This document shows, piece after piece, positions 45,149 through 61,847 of a DNA stretch of 64,000 nt (the stretch's first letter is position 1; every line of letters begins with the position of its first letter). The notes under the pieces are model-generated. The model saw only the letters and a program-made list of their open reading frames with translations, was not told the DNA's origin and searched no databases. Made by a program: the position numbers and the translations under genes. The stretch is taken from contig CAUJGJ010000444.1 of NCBI GenBank assembly GCA_963170055.1, forward strand, positions 4,000,618-4,064,617, in the 5' to 3' direction. The stretch comes from Halisarca cf. caerulea. Taxonomy: Eukaryota; Porifera; Demospongiae; Chondrillida; Halisarcidae.

Positions 45149-45646
45149 TTACATTTTTTCACGCTTTAGAAGTGTAGGTCTATTATAATAGTACATAACA
45201 TCTTTAACCCCTGAAATAAGAATACCTCGATAATCAGGATGGTAATATTGCCTATTTTGTAGCCTTCTCTTGTGAGGTTGGTACTTGCACCTATCCCTAG
45301 TGTACTGCTTAGCTTTCTCAGGATTGCTTTTGTAAGCATGAACACTACGCATTTTGGCAGGCTCATAATTATTTTGGTATACAAGAGGACTTCGCATTTT
45401 GGCCGGATCAGGATTGTTTTGATATGCAAGTCTACTTTGCATTTTGACCAGTTTGGGATTTTGTTTGTATGCTCTATGCGATGTTTGTCTTTTTGTCAGG
45501 GTCATCATGATACTTCATTTTCGCTAATTGTCTATCCCTTTCTAGTTTCTTTGCTGCTGTATTCATATGGTCTGTGTGGCATTCATAAGTTTTCTTGTGA
45601 TAGGCTTGTCTGTACTGACGTCTTTTTCTTTCACGGGAAGGCATTG
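45149..45646 (-). pseudogene. Repeat-leader protein fragment of a mobile element
   Basis: Starts MPSRERKRRQYRQAYHKK at 45646 on the minus strand. After one frame change near 45510 it continues with four repeats of about 14 residues of the type 'AYQNNPDPAKMRS'. It ends in 'YYHPDYRGILISGVK'. Such NP-x-x-AK-type repeats form the N-terminal leader of many invertebrate helicase- or element-encoded proteins, but no catalytic domain follows here. It probably belongs to the element bounded by 44466 and 46820. Confidence 0.4.
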
Positions 45647-46865
45647 GTCAAGAGTGCTTACTGTAATAATCTAAGACTATACACCAGGAAGCACACAAAA
45701 GAGAAGAACCCACGGACACTTTATTCCTTCAGAATGCTCTGATTAGGGCCTTGGGAAGGCTTTGTCAGGCACAAATTTACATAGGCCTACAGCAACAGAA
45801 GATACATATACATGGAGTAAATGGCATTCAAAAGGAGAGAGGTAACCATTGCAAATATTGTAAGAAATTAAATGAAAAGAAAATAAAGGGTCTAGAACAC
45901 AAGCTACCATGAGTGAAAAGGGCTTGGTAAGACATTTCAGAGGTTAATAGTACAAAGCAAGATACTAATTGAAGTAATGATGAGACAAGTAGTACCGTAA
46001 TACAAGTGATGCTACATAACTCAATAGCGATATAGGTGGAAGGCTTACATTAATTACAGGTCATTTAAACTCATAAATACACGCATAACTGAGGATATTT
46101 AAAGTAGGACTGGTATCTGAGCAAGCTTGGATACTTTATATCTTGTCTTAACAGCCAGCATTAACAGACTAAACACAACACATGTACAGAAATCAACTTT
46201 GGCTAACAAGTAAACTGCACCAGCACCAAAATATTAATAGCGTAGCGCAATCCTGCCAGTTCTGATCATCAAGAAAATTCGCCTGAAAAATCGCGTATAA
46301 ATTAGATGCTCACACAGTCACGACCGCTCAAGGTTCGGCCTGTGTAACATGTGTCAATTTGACTGGTCTTGTGTAACCGTCACATTCGTCCCAAAATGGC
46401 TGACCCGACGAATGTATGGGATTTGCCTATTGAAAATTTTCTCGCATCAGAAATGCACGTGTTGCTTCAAAACCTACAAAAGGCACTTCACGCTAGGAAT
46501 AAGAACTCACTGGCGAGAGATGAGAGCTATACAACCTTCCTGGTGACCTGTAGCTCAGTTTGAAAAAACGACGAGAAGAAGAAGAAGAATCTTAAAATGC
46601 TATGGTGTTGCGGACCCATACCTCGGCGAGTGTACTTCGCATTTCTTTGAAGAGATAACTTTACGAAGCTTTTAAACTACTTTTCCTTGTAGCTGGTGTG
46701 TCAAAATGCACCAAAATCTACTTTTGAAAACTATGGAGTCACCATACTGTCAGTTTTTTGGCGAAAACAAATTTTCGCTAATGTATGGCGGCCATGTTTT
46801 TCCGTGTCAATCCTACATATGGAGTACTACCGTACTCCATAATATTGTTGAATTTGCAGACATAG

Positions 46866-47120
46866 TTATGGCACATGCAGTACTTTATTATAGTGTAACA
46901 AACTCACCCTAGCGTTGGATGCTCGTGGTAAACCCACTATTTCCTTTATTGCTTTTATGTGGTAGCACTCCCCCACGCTTGGACAACTACATGTAGCTGT
47001 TGGTTGTAGGGATACCACTCGGACTGTCCCAGACATACCCTTGACGTTGAACACCTTAAGGTGTGGGTCAAAGGATACCCTGTCCTTCCTGTTGACAGTC
47101 CATGCCAACATGTCTGAGCT
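46866..47120 (-). CDS. MULE copy 2: SWIM zinc finger exon, intact
   Basis: A clean exon, ending in donor GTGAGT after '...ASNAR'. It carries 'DRVSFDPHLKVFNVKG', then 'TCSCPSVGECYHIKAIKEI', which provides the C-x-C...C-x-H ligands of a SWIM finger. SWIM fingers follow the catalytic domain in MULE/FAR1-type transposases and bind DNA or protein. The catalytic part is upstream at 49990-50341 and 62364-63640. Confidence 0.7.
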   Translation of the reverse strand, partial: SSDMLAWTVNRKDRVSFDPHLKVFNVKGMSGTVRVVSLQPTATCSCPSVGECYHIKAIKEIVGLPRASNARVSLLHYNKVLHVP

Positions 47121-47479
47121 GTCCCCTGTTTGTGAGCAAGTAGAAAGAGGTATTTATAATGTCAGTAGAACTTACACTTGCAATGCTTACTTTGCTAAGT
47201 GGTATCCCTATCCAGTATGAGCGTGGAGGAGGCTGTTGACATGGCCTAGCTTTGTAGCCCTATGTGAAACAAAATTGTACAGTATTACAGGTAAATGAAA
47301 TAATATGTGACATAACCATTAATTCTAAATCAAAAGTCGCTTGTCCAGGGGTCCCAAGTGATTTATGTTCATCATTATCTTTGTGCATTACATGCTTACC
47401 TGCCAAGGAGGCACAACTTAGGGAGTAGCCTGAGGTCGACGAAGGCCAGAGGGTGGTTGAAGCTGTACATAGGACAGAG

Positions 47480-49600
<2,121 letters not shown>

Positions 49601-49984
49601 TGTCTTAATTTGTATGTGGATATAGTTCCGTTTGTACTTACTTGACACATAGGTGCCTTCTGGTGCAAGGCTGTGAGAGGATTCAGCTGAAGTGATTGGG
49701 GTTGGCTCTGCATCTAGATAGATAAGTAAAATAGATAAGTGGTTATTCAGTTAGTCACATAGTACATGCACTGCTTCATAAATACTTGGCTTACTGTGAT
49801 ACACAGTTGCTGTCTGTCGCATTTGCTGCAACAGCTAATCAATGCTGAAGGCTTGTACCAACTCCAAGTCCTGTGTATCTTTCTTGAGATGCAGGTACTC
49901 TGGCTTGAGATGGTACTCACCAATACCTTTATTGTACATGCACATAAGTAGTCATTGCACAGTTCACCAATTCATTGTAATTGG

Positions 49985-50341
49985 CTGGTTGGCCTGCTCA
50001 CCAGCCATTCCTCTTTGTATTTTATTGATGAAAAACTGCTGCAGATGATACAGGGCTGTCACCATGGAGTCCACTGGTGCCTCCTTTTAGTTTTGGAGAA
50101 CCTTGACAACCCGTTCAAGGACTCGGACATGTTGTCAGTGATACCCGAGTCACCATAGTACAACCCCAAACTCTCCAGCCTCCACCTTCCAATCCTATGG
50201 ATGTGCTGGAAGTAGTACTCCCTGAATGGGTAGCTCCATACCCCCTTCAGTTCACCGAGCTTCCTCTTGTAATCCTGCTGGCTCGGTTGACAGAATAGGG
50301 TCTGCAGTTGGCTGGTGATGAGGGGGATTTCCCTGCGAGTA
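49985..50341 (-). pseudogene. MULE transposase, C-terminal catalytic part (copy 2)
   Basis: The minus strand continues in frame from 62364, across the inserted repeat, with 'RREIPLITSQLQTLF', 'FREYYFQHIHRIGRWRLES' and 'GITDNMSESLNGLSRFSK'. After a one-base shift near 50068 it reads 'VDSMVTALYHLQQFFINK' and 'IQRGMAG'. This is the E-containing end of a MULE DDE domain (SESLNGL) plus the conserved tail. The frame across the repeat is restored exactly when the repeat and one TA are removed. Confidence 0.75.
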
Positions 50342-51145
50342 CACAGGGGTATTATAGTGCTTTTTGGAAGTTGGGGATTACAGGCGACAAAGTTATGGAA
50401 TTTGTGGTATTTGTCACATTTTACCTATACGTTATTACTAACTGAAGGAAAACGTTGTAATACGTCATCAGAAGCAGGCGCTTACATTGGAGTTGGTTTA
50501 GTGATAGCAGAATCTTTCGAATTTTATCGACTTCGAATAAGCCGTTTTGTTTTGTTTAGGTATTTGTAAATTTATGAAACAACACATCGATGCTAAGTCG
50601 CAATGTTCAAGCTACACTAGTACCGTCAAAAAAGGGCCATGTACCGCCAATTGACCTTCGCACCTCGAATACTCACTGCGAAATGCGGAATCAATGTAGA
50701 AAATGTGCTGTGGCATGTAACTGCACTCTTCTATCCAGAATATTCTAGATCATGATTGTTCGAACGAAACACTAGCTAAAATCGTCAAGATGTTAGTAGG
50801 CTCAGTCTACTTTTTGACTTTGTACTAATTATTTATTTCGCACGCAAACCAGTGCCACTGTCTATGAGTTTTAGTCGTTGAGTATGCCACTTTCGCCGCA
50901 GATATAACTATGAATGACAATAATATATGCATAAGAACTCACCGATACTCGTTGGAACCATTGAATCAAAGACCGAACTTTCCGCATGATAAATCGATAG
51001 CTCACGTCTCGATAACTTTGCAGGGCGCTTATATTCAAATGTACCATACAATTTTAATGCCCAATACTGATGACCCGCAACTTACGTCATCCTAAAATGG
51101 TGGATTGGAACTGCCTGCAAATATATTGTGTTTTGGGGATGTGTA

Positions 51146-51457
51146 TGTAACGAATCGACCTAAAACACATTATTCATTTAGTCACTTCATGTTTGTGTCA
51201 TTCTGATTGATTTTAACGAACTATTGTTTCATGTAATAGTAGGAGGTCAATGTCTTGTCTTGTGTTGTATCTGTCAGGTTCATGTGTATGATATGTTTGT
51301 CTTGTGTGGAAACTTGGTATATATTTAAGCTGTCTGTAAAGTGAGTCTCTAGTCTCTGTAAGAGTTTGCTGTGTATGCTGCTATTGTGAAGAATTAATCA
51401 AAGTCCAATGTGTTGAAGTGTCGTGTCACGAGTTAGAGAACCCGCCAAGGCGTTACA
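51146..51457 (+). repeat. 5' LTR of the gypsy element
   Basis: 312 bp, starts TGTAACGAATCG and ends GGCGTTACA. It has a TATATATTTAA box at about 51318-51328, the likely promoter. Identical by reading to 61536-61847. Confidence 0.95.
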
Positions 51458-51459
51458 GT

Positions 51460-51477
51460 TGGAGGTCCCACCGAGAT
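51460..51477 (+). promoter_or_regulatory. Primer binding site, tRNA-Gln
   Basis: TGGAGGTCCCACCGAGAT starts 2 bp after the LTR. It is the complement of the 3' end of an animal tRNA-Gln (ATCTCGGTGGGACCT plus CCA), matching all 18 bases of that sequence as I know it. It primes minus-strand DNA synthesis. Confidence 0.85.
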
Positions 51478-51490
51478 CGCAAGAGATCTC

Positions 51491-53464
51491 ATGCAAGCTG
51501 ACTGGATCAAGTTAAGGACGACTTCAAAGGATCGAGATCACAAGAACCTCACATTATCTAGGGATCCTAGATCGCACATCACGCCGGATAGAATGGATGT
51601 CAAGGACAGCGAGCGAGGTAGCGGGACAGCAGAGACCACAGTTCTACCGCTGAGTTCGAAAAGGATCACACGCACGCACCTTCGGCGCATAGCAGAGGCC
51701 ATGACCCTGCCTGCGGACGCTCCGAGCAGTGAACTTCGGACGCTCATCGAGGGAAGACTAATTGCTGAAGACAGAAACCCTCTCAGCGTACAAGTTAGCC
51801 TTACGAAGGAGGAGGGACGATCAGGTGTACTGTTAAAGCTAAATGACGTCAACGGGACTTTCCTTTCCGCTGAGTCTTGCGAGGAAGAGGAACCAAATAT
51901 AACACCGGAAGTCCGTGAGATGGCTAGCAATAAGAGCCAATTTTCCCCCATACCCACATGGTCTGAGTGCAGCAGTGGAGATGGAATCGTGGATGAACTT
52001 ATACAGCAGCTAGGAGTAGTGCAACAGGAGAGGCAACAGCTGAGGCAGGCAGTAGAAACTTTGCAGAACCGAGTGACAGAGCTAGACCAGAAAGTGTGCC
52101 AGTTATGGGAGAGCAACTGTGAGCAGAACCGGCAGCATGACCTGGTGGTAGAGAGTAAAGATGCACAGATTGAAGACCTCAGAAGGAAAGTAACACTGTT
52201 AGAGAACCGTTTGCAGTCTGTGTTGTGTCCTAATGTGCAGTTACAGTGTTACAATGTCACAGAACCCACCAATGTTGCCCATATGCCATCTGTCACCAGT
52301 GTTGTGCCATCTGTACCATTACATACTGCGCCGTTATACCAACCTGTTGCAACAGTCGCTCAAACGAACCCGCAAACTTTACGTCGTCGTGGTAAAGCCC
52401 CACCAGTCGATCAGTTTACTGGAGAGAATCCATCCATACGTTTTGAAGACTGGGTACCAGGGTTGGAAAGAGCAGCACAATGGAATGACTGGAATTCAAA
52501 TGAGATGGTGATGCAACTAGCAGGACACCTGCGGGGAAAAGCGCTGGTGGAGTGGGATTTACTCCGCCCCCAGGACAAACAAGATTACACGAGTGCTAAG
52601 GAGGCACTACAGGCTCGCCTCGACAGTGGGAGTAAAACACTGGCAGCACAAGATTTCAGACATGTCCAACAGAAAATGCAAGAGTCAGTGTCGGATTTTA
52701 TCACTCGTTTGGAACGAATGTTCCAGATTGCATATGGCAGAGACAATATGTCTGTAGAGACACGTGAAGCATTGCTACACAGCCAACTTCAGGAAGGTCT
52801 CTCCTATTACATTATGAGCTCACTGGCAGTAGTAGGTGCGCAGACATACAAAGAATTATGTCTGTCAGCCAAGAATGAAGAGAAACAGCAGTCTACTCTA
52901 AAAAGGAGGCAAGAGTACCTGAAAGGGTCTAAGCCTACCACAGCCATACCGGTCAGTAAACCAATGCCACAGTCAAAGCAGACAAAGGTGTCACCCACAG
53001 GTGCGACACCCCAGTTCAAGCAGCAAGGTACATGCTACATATGCAACAAACCTGGTTACATAGCACGGAACTGCCGCCAGAGAGCTCAGACTCATGAGAG
53101 TCGTGGTTCCTTGAGTTCAACTAGTATACCCAGGAAGGCAGATCAAAAGCAAATTACCAGCCAACCCACTAGCCAGGTAGGAGTGCCGTCAGAACTCCTT
53201 GAAGCACTTGATTCTGACTCCTCATCAGAGAGTGTGAACCGAGTGGAGGTGCAAGATCAAGGAAGCCAACTACGATGTGCCAGAGTATTCATACAGGGAG
53301 TACCTGTTATTGGCATAATTGATAGTGGGGCTGATATTTCCATTATAGGTGGAAAGCTTTTCCGACAAGTGGCAGCAAAGGCAAAGCTGAAGAAGCGCCA
53401 GTTAAAACTGCCAGAGAAGACACCCAAAACCTATGATGGGAAGGAGTTCGGGGAAAAGGAATAA
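51491..53464 (+). CDS. Gypsy Gag with N-terminal protease, damaged zinc knuckle
   Basis: 657 aa. Residues about 57-88 resemble a SAP-like helix pair (RTHLRRIAEAMTLP). A coiled coil covers about 165-215 (QQERQQLRQAVETLQNRV). The capsid-like core runs about 300-470 ('PVDQFTGENPSIRFEDWV' onward). The zinc knuckle at about 515-528 reads CYICNKPGYIARNC, so the zinc-binding His is replaced by Tyr (TAC, one C-to-T change from CAC). The aspartic protease motif 'IIDSGADISIIGG' is near residue 610. The frame ends soon after, and the rest of the protease is missing. A later ATG at 51595 (MDVKDSERG) is an alternative start. Gag would form the particle; the His loss should impair RNA packaging. Confidence 0.85.
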   Translation: MQADWIKLRTTSKDRDHKNLTLSRDPRSHITPDRMDVKDSERGSGTAETTVLPLSSKRITRTHLRRIAEAMTLPADAPSSELRTLIEGRLIAEDRNPLSVQVSLTKEEGRSGVLLKLNDVNGTFLSAESCEEEEPNITPEVREMASNKSQFSPIPTWSECSSGDGIVDELIQQLGVVQQERQQLRQAVETLQNRVTELDQKVCQLWESNCEQNRQHDLVVESKDAQIEDLRRKVTLLENRLQSVLCPNVQLQCYNVTEPTNVAHMPSVTSVVPSVPLHTAPLYQPVATVAQTNPQTLRRRGKAPPVDQFTGENPSIRFEDWVPGLERAAQWNDWNSNEMVMQLAGHLRGKALVEWDLLRPQDKQDYTSAKEALQARLDSGSKTLAAQDFRHVQQKMQESVSDFITRLERMFQIAYGRDNMSVETREALLHSQLQEGLSYYIMSSLAVVGAQTYKELCLSAKNEEKQQSTLKRRQEYLKGSKPTTAIPVSKPMPQSKQTKVSPTGATPQFKQQGTCYICNKPGYIARNCRQRAQTHESRGSLSSTSIPRKADQKQITSQPTSQVGVPSELLEALDSDSSSESVNRVEVQDQGSQLRCARVFIQGVPVIGIIDSGADISIIGGKLFRQVAAKAKLKKRQLKLPEKTPKTYDGKEFGEKE

Positions 53465-54394
53465 GAAAGTGTCTGGTAGTTAGCCCAGAACAGAGTCACA
53501 TATTCCAACTGTGCAAATCAGACTGCTGAATTCAGTCCGCATTTTACCACAGCATGCTGCATCTGTTCAGGTACAGTTGGATCCATGTATGCTGCCCACT
53601 GATACCAGTACTGTCTTGGTTGAAGCCGAGCCTACCCTTCACACTGAGTTAGGGATAGAGCTATTGGATTCTCTTATTGAGCCAACAACTGATGGAGTTG
53701 CAAGCCTGTTCATGGTCAATTCAACAGGTTTCACTCAAACGGTGGACCAAGACACTGAAGTGGGGTTTGCCCATTGCATTGAGATTACAAAACCCGCTAG
53801 TGAAAATGCAGATGAGTCTAATCTTGCATCAGTCTTTGTCATTTCAGCAGAGAAAAGTGAGGAGCAAATTCAGAAGCTCTGGGATATCTTGGATAACCCA
53901 AATCTGCCTGAACCAGAGAGTGAAGGACTAAAGGACCTTCTTTCCTCTCATCACCAAACCTTTTCACTTGAGGAGGGAGAGAGAGGACAAACGGATTTGG
54001 TAGAGATGGTAATAAACACTGAGGGTGTTGATCCAATCAAACAACACCCAAGGCGTGTACCATTTTCTGTCAGAAGGGAGGTTGCCAGGCAGGTGGATAA
54101 GATGTTACAGGAAGGTGTCATTTCTCCTTCGGAAAGCCCATGGTCATCACCTGTAGTTATGGTTCGGAAGAAAGATGGAACACATAGATTCTGTGTTGAC
54201 TACAGAAAGTTAAATTCAGTGACAAAGCGTGACCAGTTTCCTTTGCCACATATAGATGACCTCCTCGATCAGTTGGGGAAAGCCAAGTACTTTTCAACAT
54301 TGGATTTGGCTGCAGGCTATTGGCAAATTCGAGTCCATGGGGAATCTCAAGAGAAGACTGCCTTCTCAACACCACAAGGTTTATTTGAGTTTAA
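53440..54394 (+). pseudogene. Gypsy Pol part 1: linker and reverse transcriptase N-terminal half
   Basis: The frame is shifted relative to gag: readable pol starts near 53440 ('RKCLVVSPEQSHIP'), and the C-terminal portion of the protease domain is lacking. This suggests an internal deletion at the junction. The reverse transcriptase begins with 'VDKMLQEGVISPSESPWSS' and 'RFCVDYRKLNSVTK', and includes 'YFSTLDLAAGYWQI' with a catalytic Asp. It stops at 'GLFEFK', where the Kolobok-2 element entered at TTAA. The pol frame resumes seamlessly at 59035. Confidence 0.9.
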
Positions 54395-54908
54395 ACGTGG
54401 ACCGCGAGTATAAAAGGGGCGTGATGCATCCGGTTTTGCGTTTTGACGAAAAAATGGCGGAAATCTGCCACTGTTGGAAATAAGTACATCAAACATAGGA
54501 ACTATTACTTGTGCACTGTGTAGTTAACAGTCCATACAAATACAGAATGACACATAGTGGTGCAAATACGTACAATAGCGTAATATTCATATGAAAAATA
54601 TGTCTTTCTTTAGCGATTTGGAAGTTTCCGACCTTTTGAAGAAGAAGATTATAACGTTATTCTAATGTTTCTCGACGGTCGACACTGAAGAACGCCAGAA
54701 AAGCTTCATTGTAGGCTATATTTGAAAAACAGGTACGAGTATCTCGTCGACAATTACGGAAAAACGTCTAATCGCAAAGCGAAAGATTTACTATCGCTTT
54801 GCGGCGATCGACACCGAAGGTGATAATGAAGCTCTCACGACGCAGCGGTAGTAAAACTAGGTGCGAAGAACAGTTTTTATTCCTTTTCGTACCGTTGAGA
54901 GAGAAATT

Positions 54909-57947
<3,039 letters not shown>

Positions 57948-58065
57948 GTGTGAGGTGCGACAACCCTATCTATATTTCGTGAGTTATGACAAATGGGGGA
58001 ATTTAACTCTATACATAACACAATGTTCCACACTTGCAACTACTATAGAATTTTGAGTGCATGAC

Positions 58066-58713
58066 CTATGCATCAGCACTCCACTTGTGGTCCTTGTACG
58101 GTACACCAGGGGGGTTAGGAAATCGTCTGCGAATTTCCTGTGGAATGAAGTAAGTTATGGCAGTGAAATCTATTGGCATGTTGAAATGTTCATCTTTTGA
58201 TATATGTAGCTCGTTATTGATTTGGGCCATTATACATATCACAAATGAACTAATACTGAATTACATTTCAACTTTGTGAGTGTCCACTTAACTGGTATGT
58301 TTCTGTGAGAAGTGTTCAACACAACAATGCCATGCTATATGTGTATGTTTGGATGTACATACTTGTTTCATACACCATGGGATGATGTCTCTTGGTGAAT
58401 CCCTGTGACCCATCTTCTCTTTTTTCTCCTTATATGGCAGAAAATCCCACAGACCCACCCTCCGGAGAAAAGACCAAGTCTTTTTATAGAGTTTGTATCT
58501 CTTTACTATGTTGCCAGGGTTAGAAGCTGATGACCCTTTGATGAAGCTTGGCCTAAATGCTGGGTCCGCAATGCAAGGATCACAGAAACAGCTTATGCAG
58601 ACTTGCATCGAATTCTGTACTCCTCCTAGCACAAATACATTGTCCTCGGCTATTCGAGGCCTAGAATGTGACGGTTGGTCGTTGTTAGTCGCTGCACGGA
58701 TTCTTCCAGCCAT
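58066..58713 (-). CDS. P2X7 ballast-type (P2RX7_C-like) protein of Kolobok-2, two exons
   Basis: Exons 58713-58363 (117 codons, ATG to donor GTATGT) and 58137-58066 (acceptor CCACAG, 24 codons with TAG stop), both phase 0, 141 aa in total. The shared layout with the domain at 1035-1778 is a Cys-rich block (VCISCFCDPCIADPAF), an aromatic 'KRYKLYKKTWSFLRRVG' in place of the AYR...W segment, and then 'RDIIPWCMKQ' joined to 'EIRRRFPNPPGVPY', which equals the family's LPSC...IR..FP ending. The W-C-x-C-G-x-C start and CC pair are absent, so it is a shorter, divergent member. The first exon alone would not show the match; the IRRRFP block appears only after splicing. It is convergent with the transposase. 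No function can be assigned. Confidence 0.6.
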
Positions 58714-59034
58714 AGCCAGGTTTACGCCCCGAAAAAGCTGCACGTTCGAAAATCGGCCCATGCGCGGCGCACTTTAATGATCGGTCCTAAATCCGTAGGT
58801 TTACCCGATTTTCGAACGTTTCGGCTTGATAGATATTGATTTTGAGAGAAGAAGGCCGGCCCACTTTGTAGCGCGCTTTTCAAATTCGAGATACGACGGC
58901 CATGTTTATTTTCGCACATGGTGCATCAGCTCGCTTTTATACCTTCCTCGAAAGTGGGATCTGGAAAACGCGAGAGCTTGCAACGGAACGCGTGGGATCG
59001 CATAAACGGGCACCTTTATAATCGCGGTCCACGT

Positions 59035-61499
59035 TTAAGGTGATGCCTTTTGGTTTGACAAATGCTCCTGCTGTATTTCAGCGACTCATGCAAAGAGTTC
59101 TGGCAAAGTTGAATCCTCCAGAGGGCCCAGATTTTGTCACTGTGTACATAGATGACATCATGGTCTTCTCAAGGTCCTTGCAGGACCACTTCACCCATCT
59201 GGAGATAGTGCTACAACAGTTAGCAGAGACAGGCCTCAAACTCAAACCACAGAAGTGCCATTTTTTCAGACAAGAAGTGGAGTACCTAGGTCACATTATT
59301 ACACCGAAGGGTTTGAAGGCAAATCCAAAGATAACCCGAGCTGTGGAAGATTTTCCAGTCCCACAGAATGTGCAACAGGTGAAGCAATTCCTAGGTCTCA
59401 GTTCCTTTTACAGGCGCTATGTGAATAACTTTGCTCAAGACGCTCAACCTTTGCACTCCCTCACCAGAAAGAATCAGGCATTTGAGTGGAATGATGATTG
59501 CCAAAACTCATTCGATGTTTTGAGGAAGAAGCTGGTGGAAGCCCCAATTCTTGTCTACCCCTCTTTCACCCAACCCTTCATATTGGAGACTGATGCAAGT
59601 CACAAAGGCTTGGGGGCAATCATTTCACAGAAGCAGGAGGATGACCTGGTACACCCCGTGGCCTATACCAGCCGAGGTCTTTCTCCACAAGAACAGCACT
59701 ATGGTATTACAGAGCTGGAAACACTCGCAGTAGTGTGGGCCATGGGACATTTTCGTCATTACCTGAATGGAAATTCAGTTACTGTCTACACAGATCATTC
59801 TGCTATCAAAGCAATTCTGGGGAATGCTAACCCAACAGGGAAGCATGCTAGATGGTGGACCAAGGTCTACGGGAGTGGTGTCAGTGATGTCCACATTGTT
59901 CATCGGTCAGGAAGAACGAATTGCAATGCAGATGCTTTATCTAGAAACCCCGCCAGTGGTATTGAGCATGTGCCACTTGATGAAAGACTGGGAGAAGGAG
60001 AGTTACAAGTTGCTACGGTGCAAAGCTGTGAAAAGCAACAGCCCGGCAACATCACATCTCTGTTGAGTACCACTCCAGAGATTAGTGCTTGTGAAATTGA
60101 AGAGACTCTTTCAATCCTTCAGAGGAAGGACTCTGAGTTGAACCCCATCATTGTCTTCCTGGAGCATGGTAAGCTACCAGAGGACCAAGAAACAGCCAAG
60201 GCGCTTGTTGCAAACTCAGCTCAGTTTCAGCTAGTAGATGACATTCTCTATCAGATTGACCCAGGCAGAGGTCACAGGAAACGAGCTGTGGTACCTTGAG
60301 AAATCCAGGAGAGGATAATCCGAGAGTGCCATGGGGGTCAACTGAGTGGGCACTTTGCTACTAAAAGAGTGTACAGAACACTTGCTGCAAGTTGGTGGTG
60401 GCGTGGAATGTTAGCAGATGTTGAGAGATACATCAAGAATTGTCCAGATTGTGCTTATGTAAGTGGAGGAGGAAGGAAACACCAACCCCCTTTGCACCCC
60501 ATACCAGTTCAAAGGCCTTTTCAAATCTTTGGAATAGACATTATGGAACTCCCAAAAACAAGACGAGGTAATCAGTACGTAGTTGTGTTGCAAGACTTTT
60601 TCACCAAGTGGCCAATGGTTTTTCCGGTTCCAGACCAAACCACTAAGAGACTAGTCAAGCTGCTAGTAGAGGAGGTAGTTCCTGTTTTTGGAGTTCCAGA
60701 GGCAATTCTGTCTGACAGAGGAGCAAATCTACTGTCCCATTTGATGCTTGATGTTTGTGAGCTGCTAGGTATTACTAAATTGAACACAACATCATATCAC
60801 CCTCAGTGTGATGGATTAGTTGAAAGATTTAATCGAACACTGAAAACAGCCATCAGGAAACATGTTGCGAAATTTGGTTCCCAGTGGGACACCTACTTGT
60901 CAGGAATCTTGTGGGCCTATCGCAATTCCCCACACGATAGTACAGGAGAAAAGCCATCATTTCTGTTGTTTGGCTTGGATTATAGATATCCAACCGAAGC
61001 GGCATTGTTCCCAGCAGAGACACCCTTGCCAAATCAACTGGGAGACTATAGGGAACAGCTTGTGGTCACACTAGCAAGTGGTCGAGGAATAGCATCACAA
61101 AGCATACAGAAGTCTCAGCACAGATACAAGAGGCAGTTTGACAAACATAGTACCCTTGTGAAGTACAAGAAAGGTGATTGGGTCCTTGTACGTTTCCCAC
61201 ATGAAGAAACGGGGAGAAACAGGAAGCTATCACGTCCGTGGCATGGTCCATACAGGGTTGTTGATGTTAATGACCCGGATCTCACAGTTTCCAAAGTCTA
61301 CTTCCCTCAGAATGGGGTCATCCAAGTTCACCAGTCAAGGGTAACACCCTGTCCGACGGAGTTCCCCAGTGGAGCCTATTGGTATGGAGGGAATCAGAGC
61401 AGTCCTGAGAATTATCCTAAGTGGCTTCAAACATTTCGAGTCCAACGTGAGGAAGAGCCTGTGAAGCCAACGTACAACCTGCGCTTTAGACAGAATTAG
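59035..61499 (+). pseudogene. Gypsy Pol part 2: RT, RNase H, integrase, one TGA
   Basis: The frame resumes 'VMPFGLTNAPAVFQRLM'. Catalytic 'VYIDDIMVFS' lies near 59140, and RNase H 'ETDASHKGLGAI' near 59587. TGA at 60297-60299 interrupts between 'RAVVP' and 'EIQERIIREC'; the frame continues, and Arg (CGA) is the simplest ancestor. The integrase follows: an H...H-C-x2-C finger (HFATKRVYRTL... to NCPDCAY), the core with 'FGIDIMELPKT', 'AILSDRGANLL' and 'CDGLVERFNRTLK' (D, D, E), and a GPY/F-type module (RPWHGPYRVVD). It ends '...YNLRFRQN'. All enzyme motifs visible are intact apart from the nonsense codon and the upstream junction. Confidence 0.9.
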
Positions 61500-61520
61500 C
61501 TGCTCGGGACGAGCAAATCT

Positions 61521-61535
61521 GGAAGAGCCGGGTGA
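61521..61535 (+). promoter_or_regulatory. Polypurine tract
   Basis: GGAAGAGCCGGGTGA, mostly purine, lies directly before the 3' LTR and would prime plus-strand DNA synthesis. Two pyrimidines interrupt it. Confidence 0.6.
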
Positions 61536-61847
61536 TGTAACGAATCGACCTAAAACACATTATTCATTTAGTCACTTCATGTTTGTGTCATTCTGATTGA
61601 TTTTAACGAACTATTGTTTCATGTAATAGTAGGAGGTCAATGTCTTGTCTTGTGTTGTATCTGTCAGGTTCATGTGTATGATATGTTTGTCTTGTGTGGA
61701 AACTTGGTATATATTTAAGCTGTCTGTAAAGTGAGTCTCTAGTCTCTGTAAGAGTTTGCTGTGTATGCTGCTATTGTGAAGAATTAATCAAAGTCCAATG
61801 TGTTGAAGTGTCGTGTCACGAGTTAGAGAACCCGCCAAGGCGTTACA
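61536..61847 (+). repeat. 3' LTR of the gypsy element
   Basis: 312 bp, identical by reading to the 5' LTR. It is followed by TGTA, the duplicated target. Confidence 0.95.

Noticed and set aside
46396..46563. Small ORF starting MADPTNVWDLPIEN, with a similar start at 45113
   Set aside because: The two starts resemble each other over about a dozen codons, but neither continues into a recognisable protein. Recorded only as a possible shared 5' exon.
51538..52116. Minus-strand ORF of 192 codons
   Set aside because: Antisense shadow of the gypsy gag frame; no domain seen.
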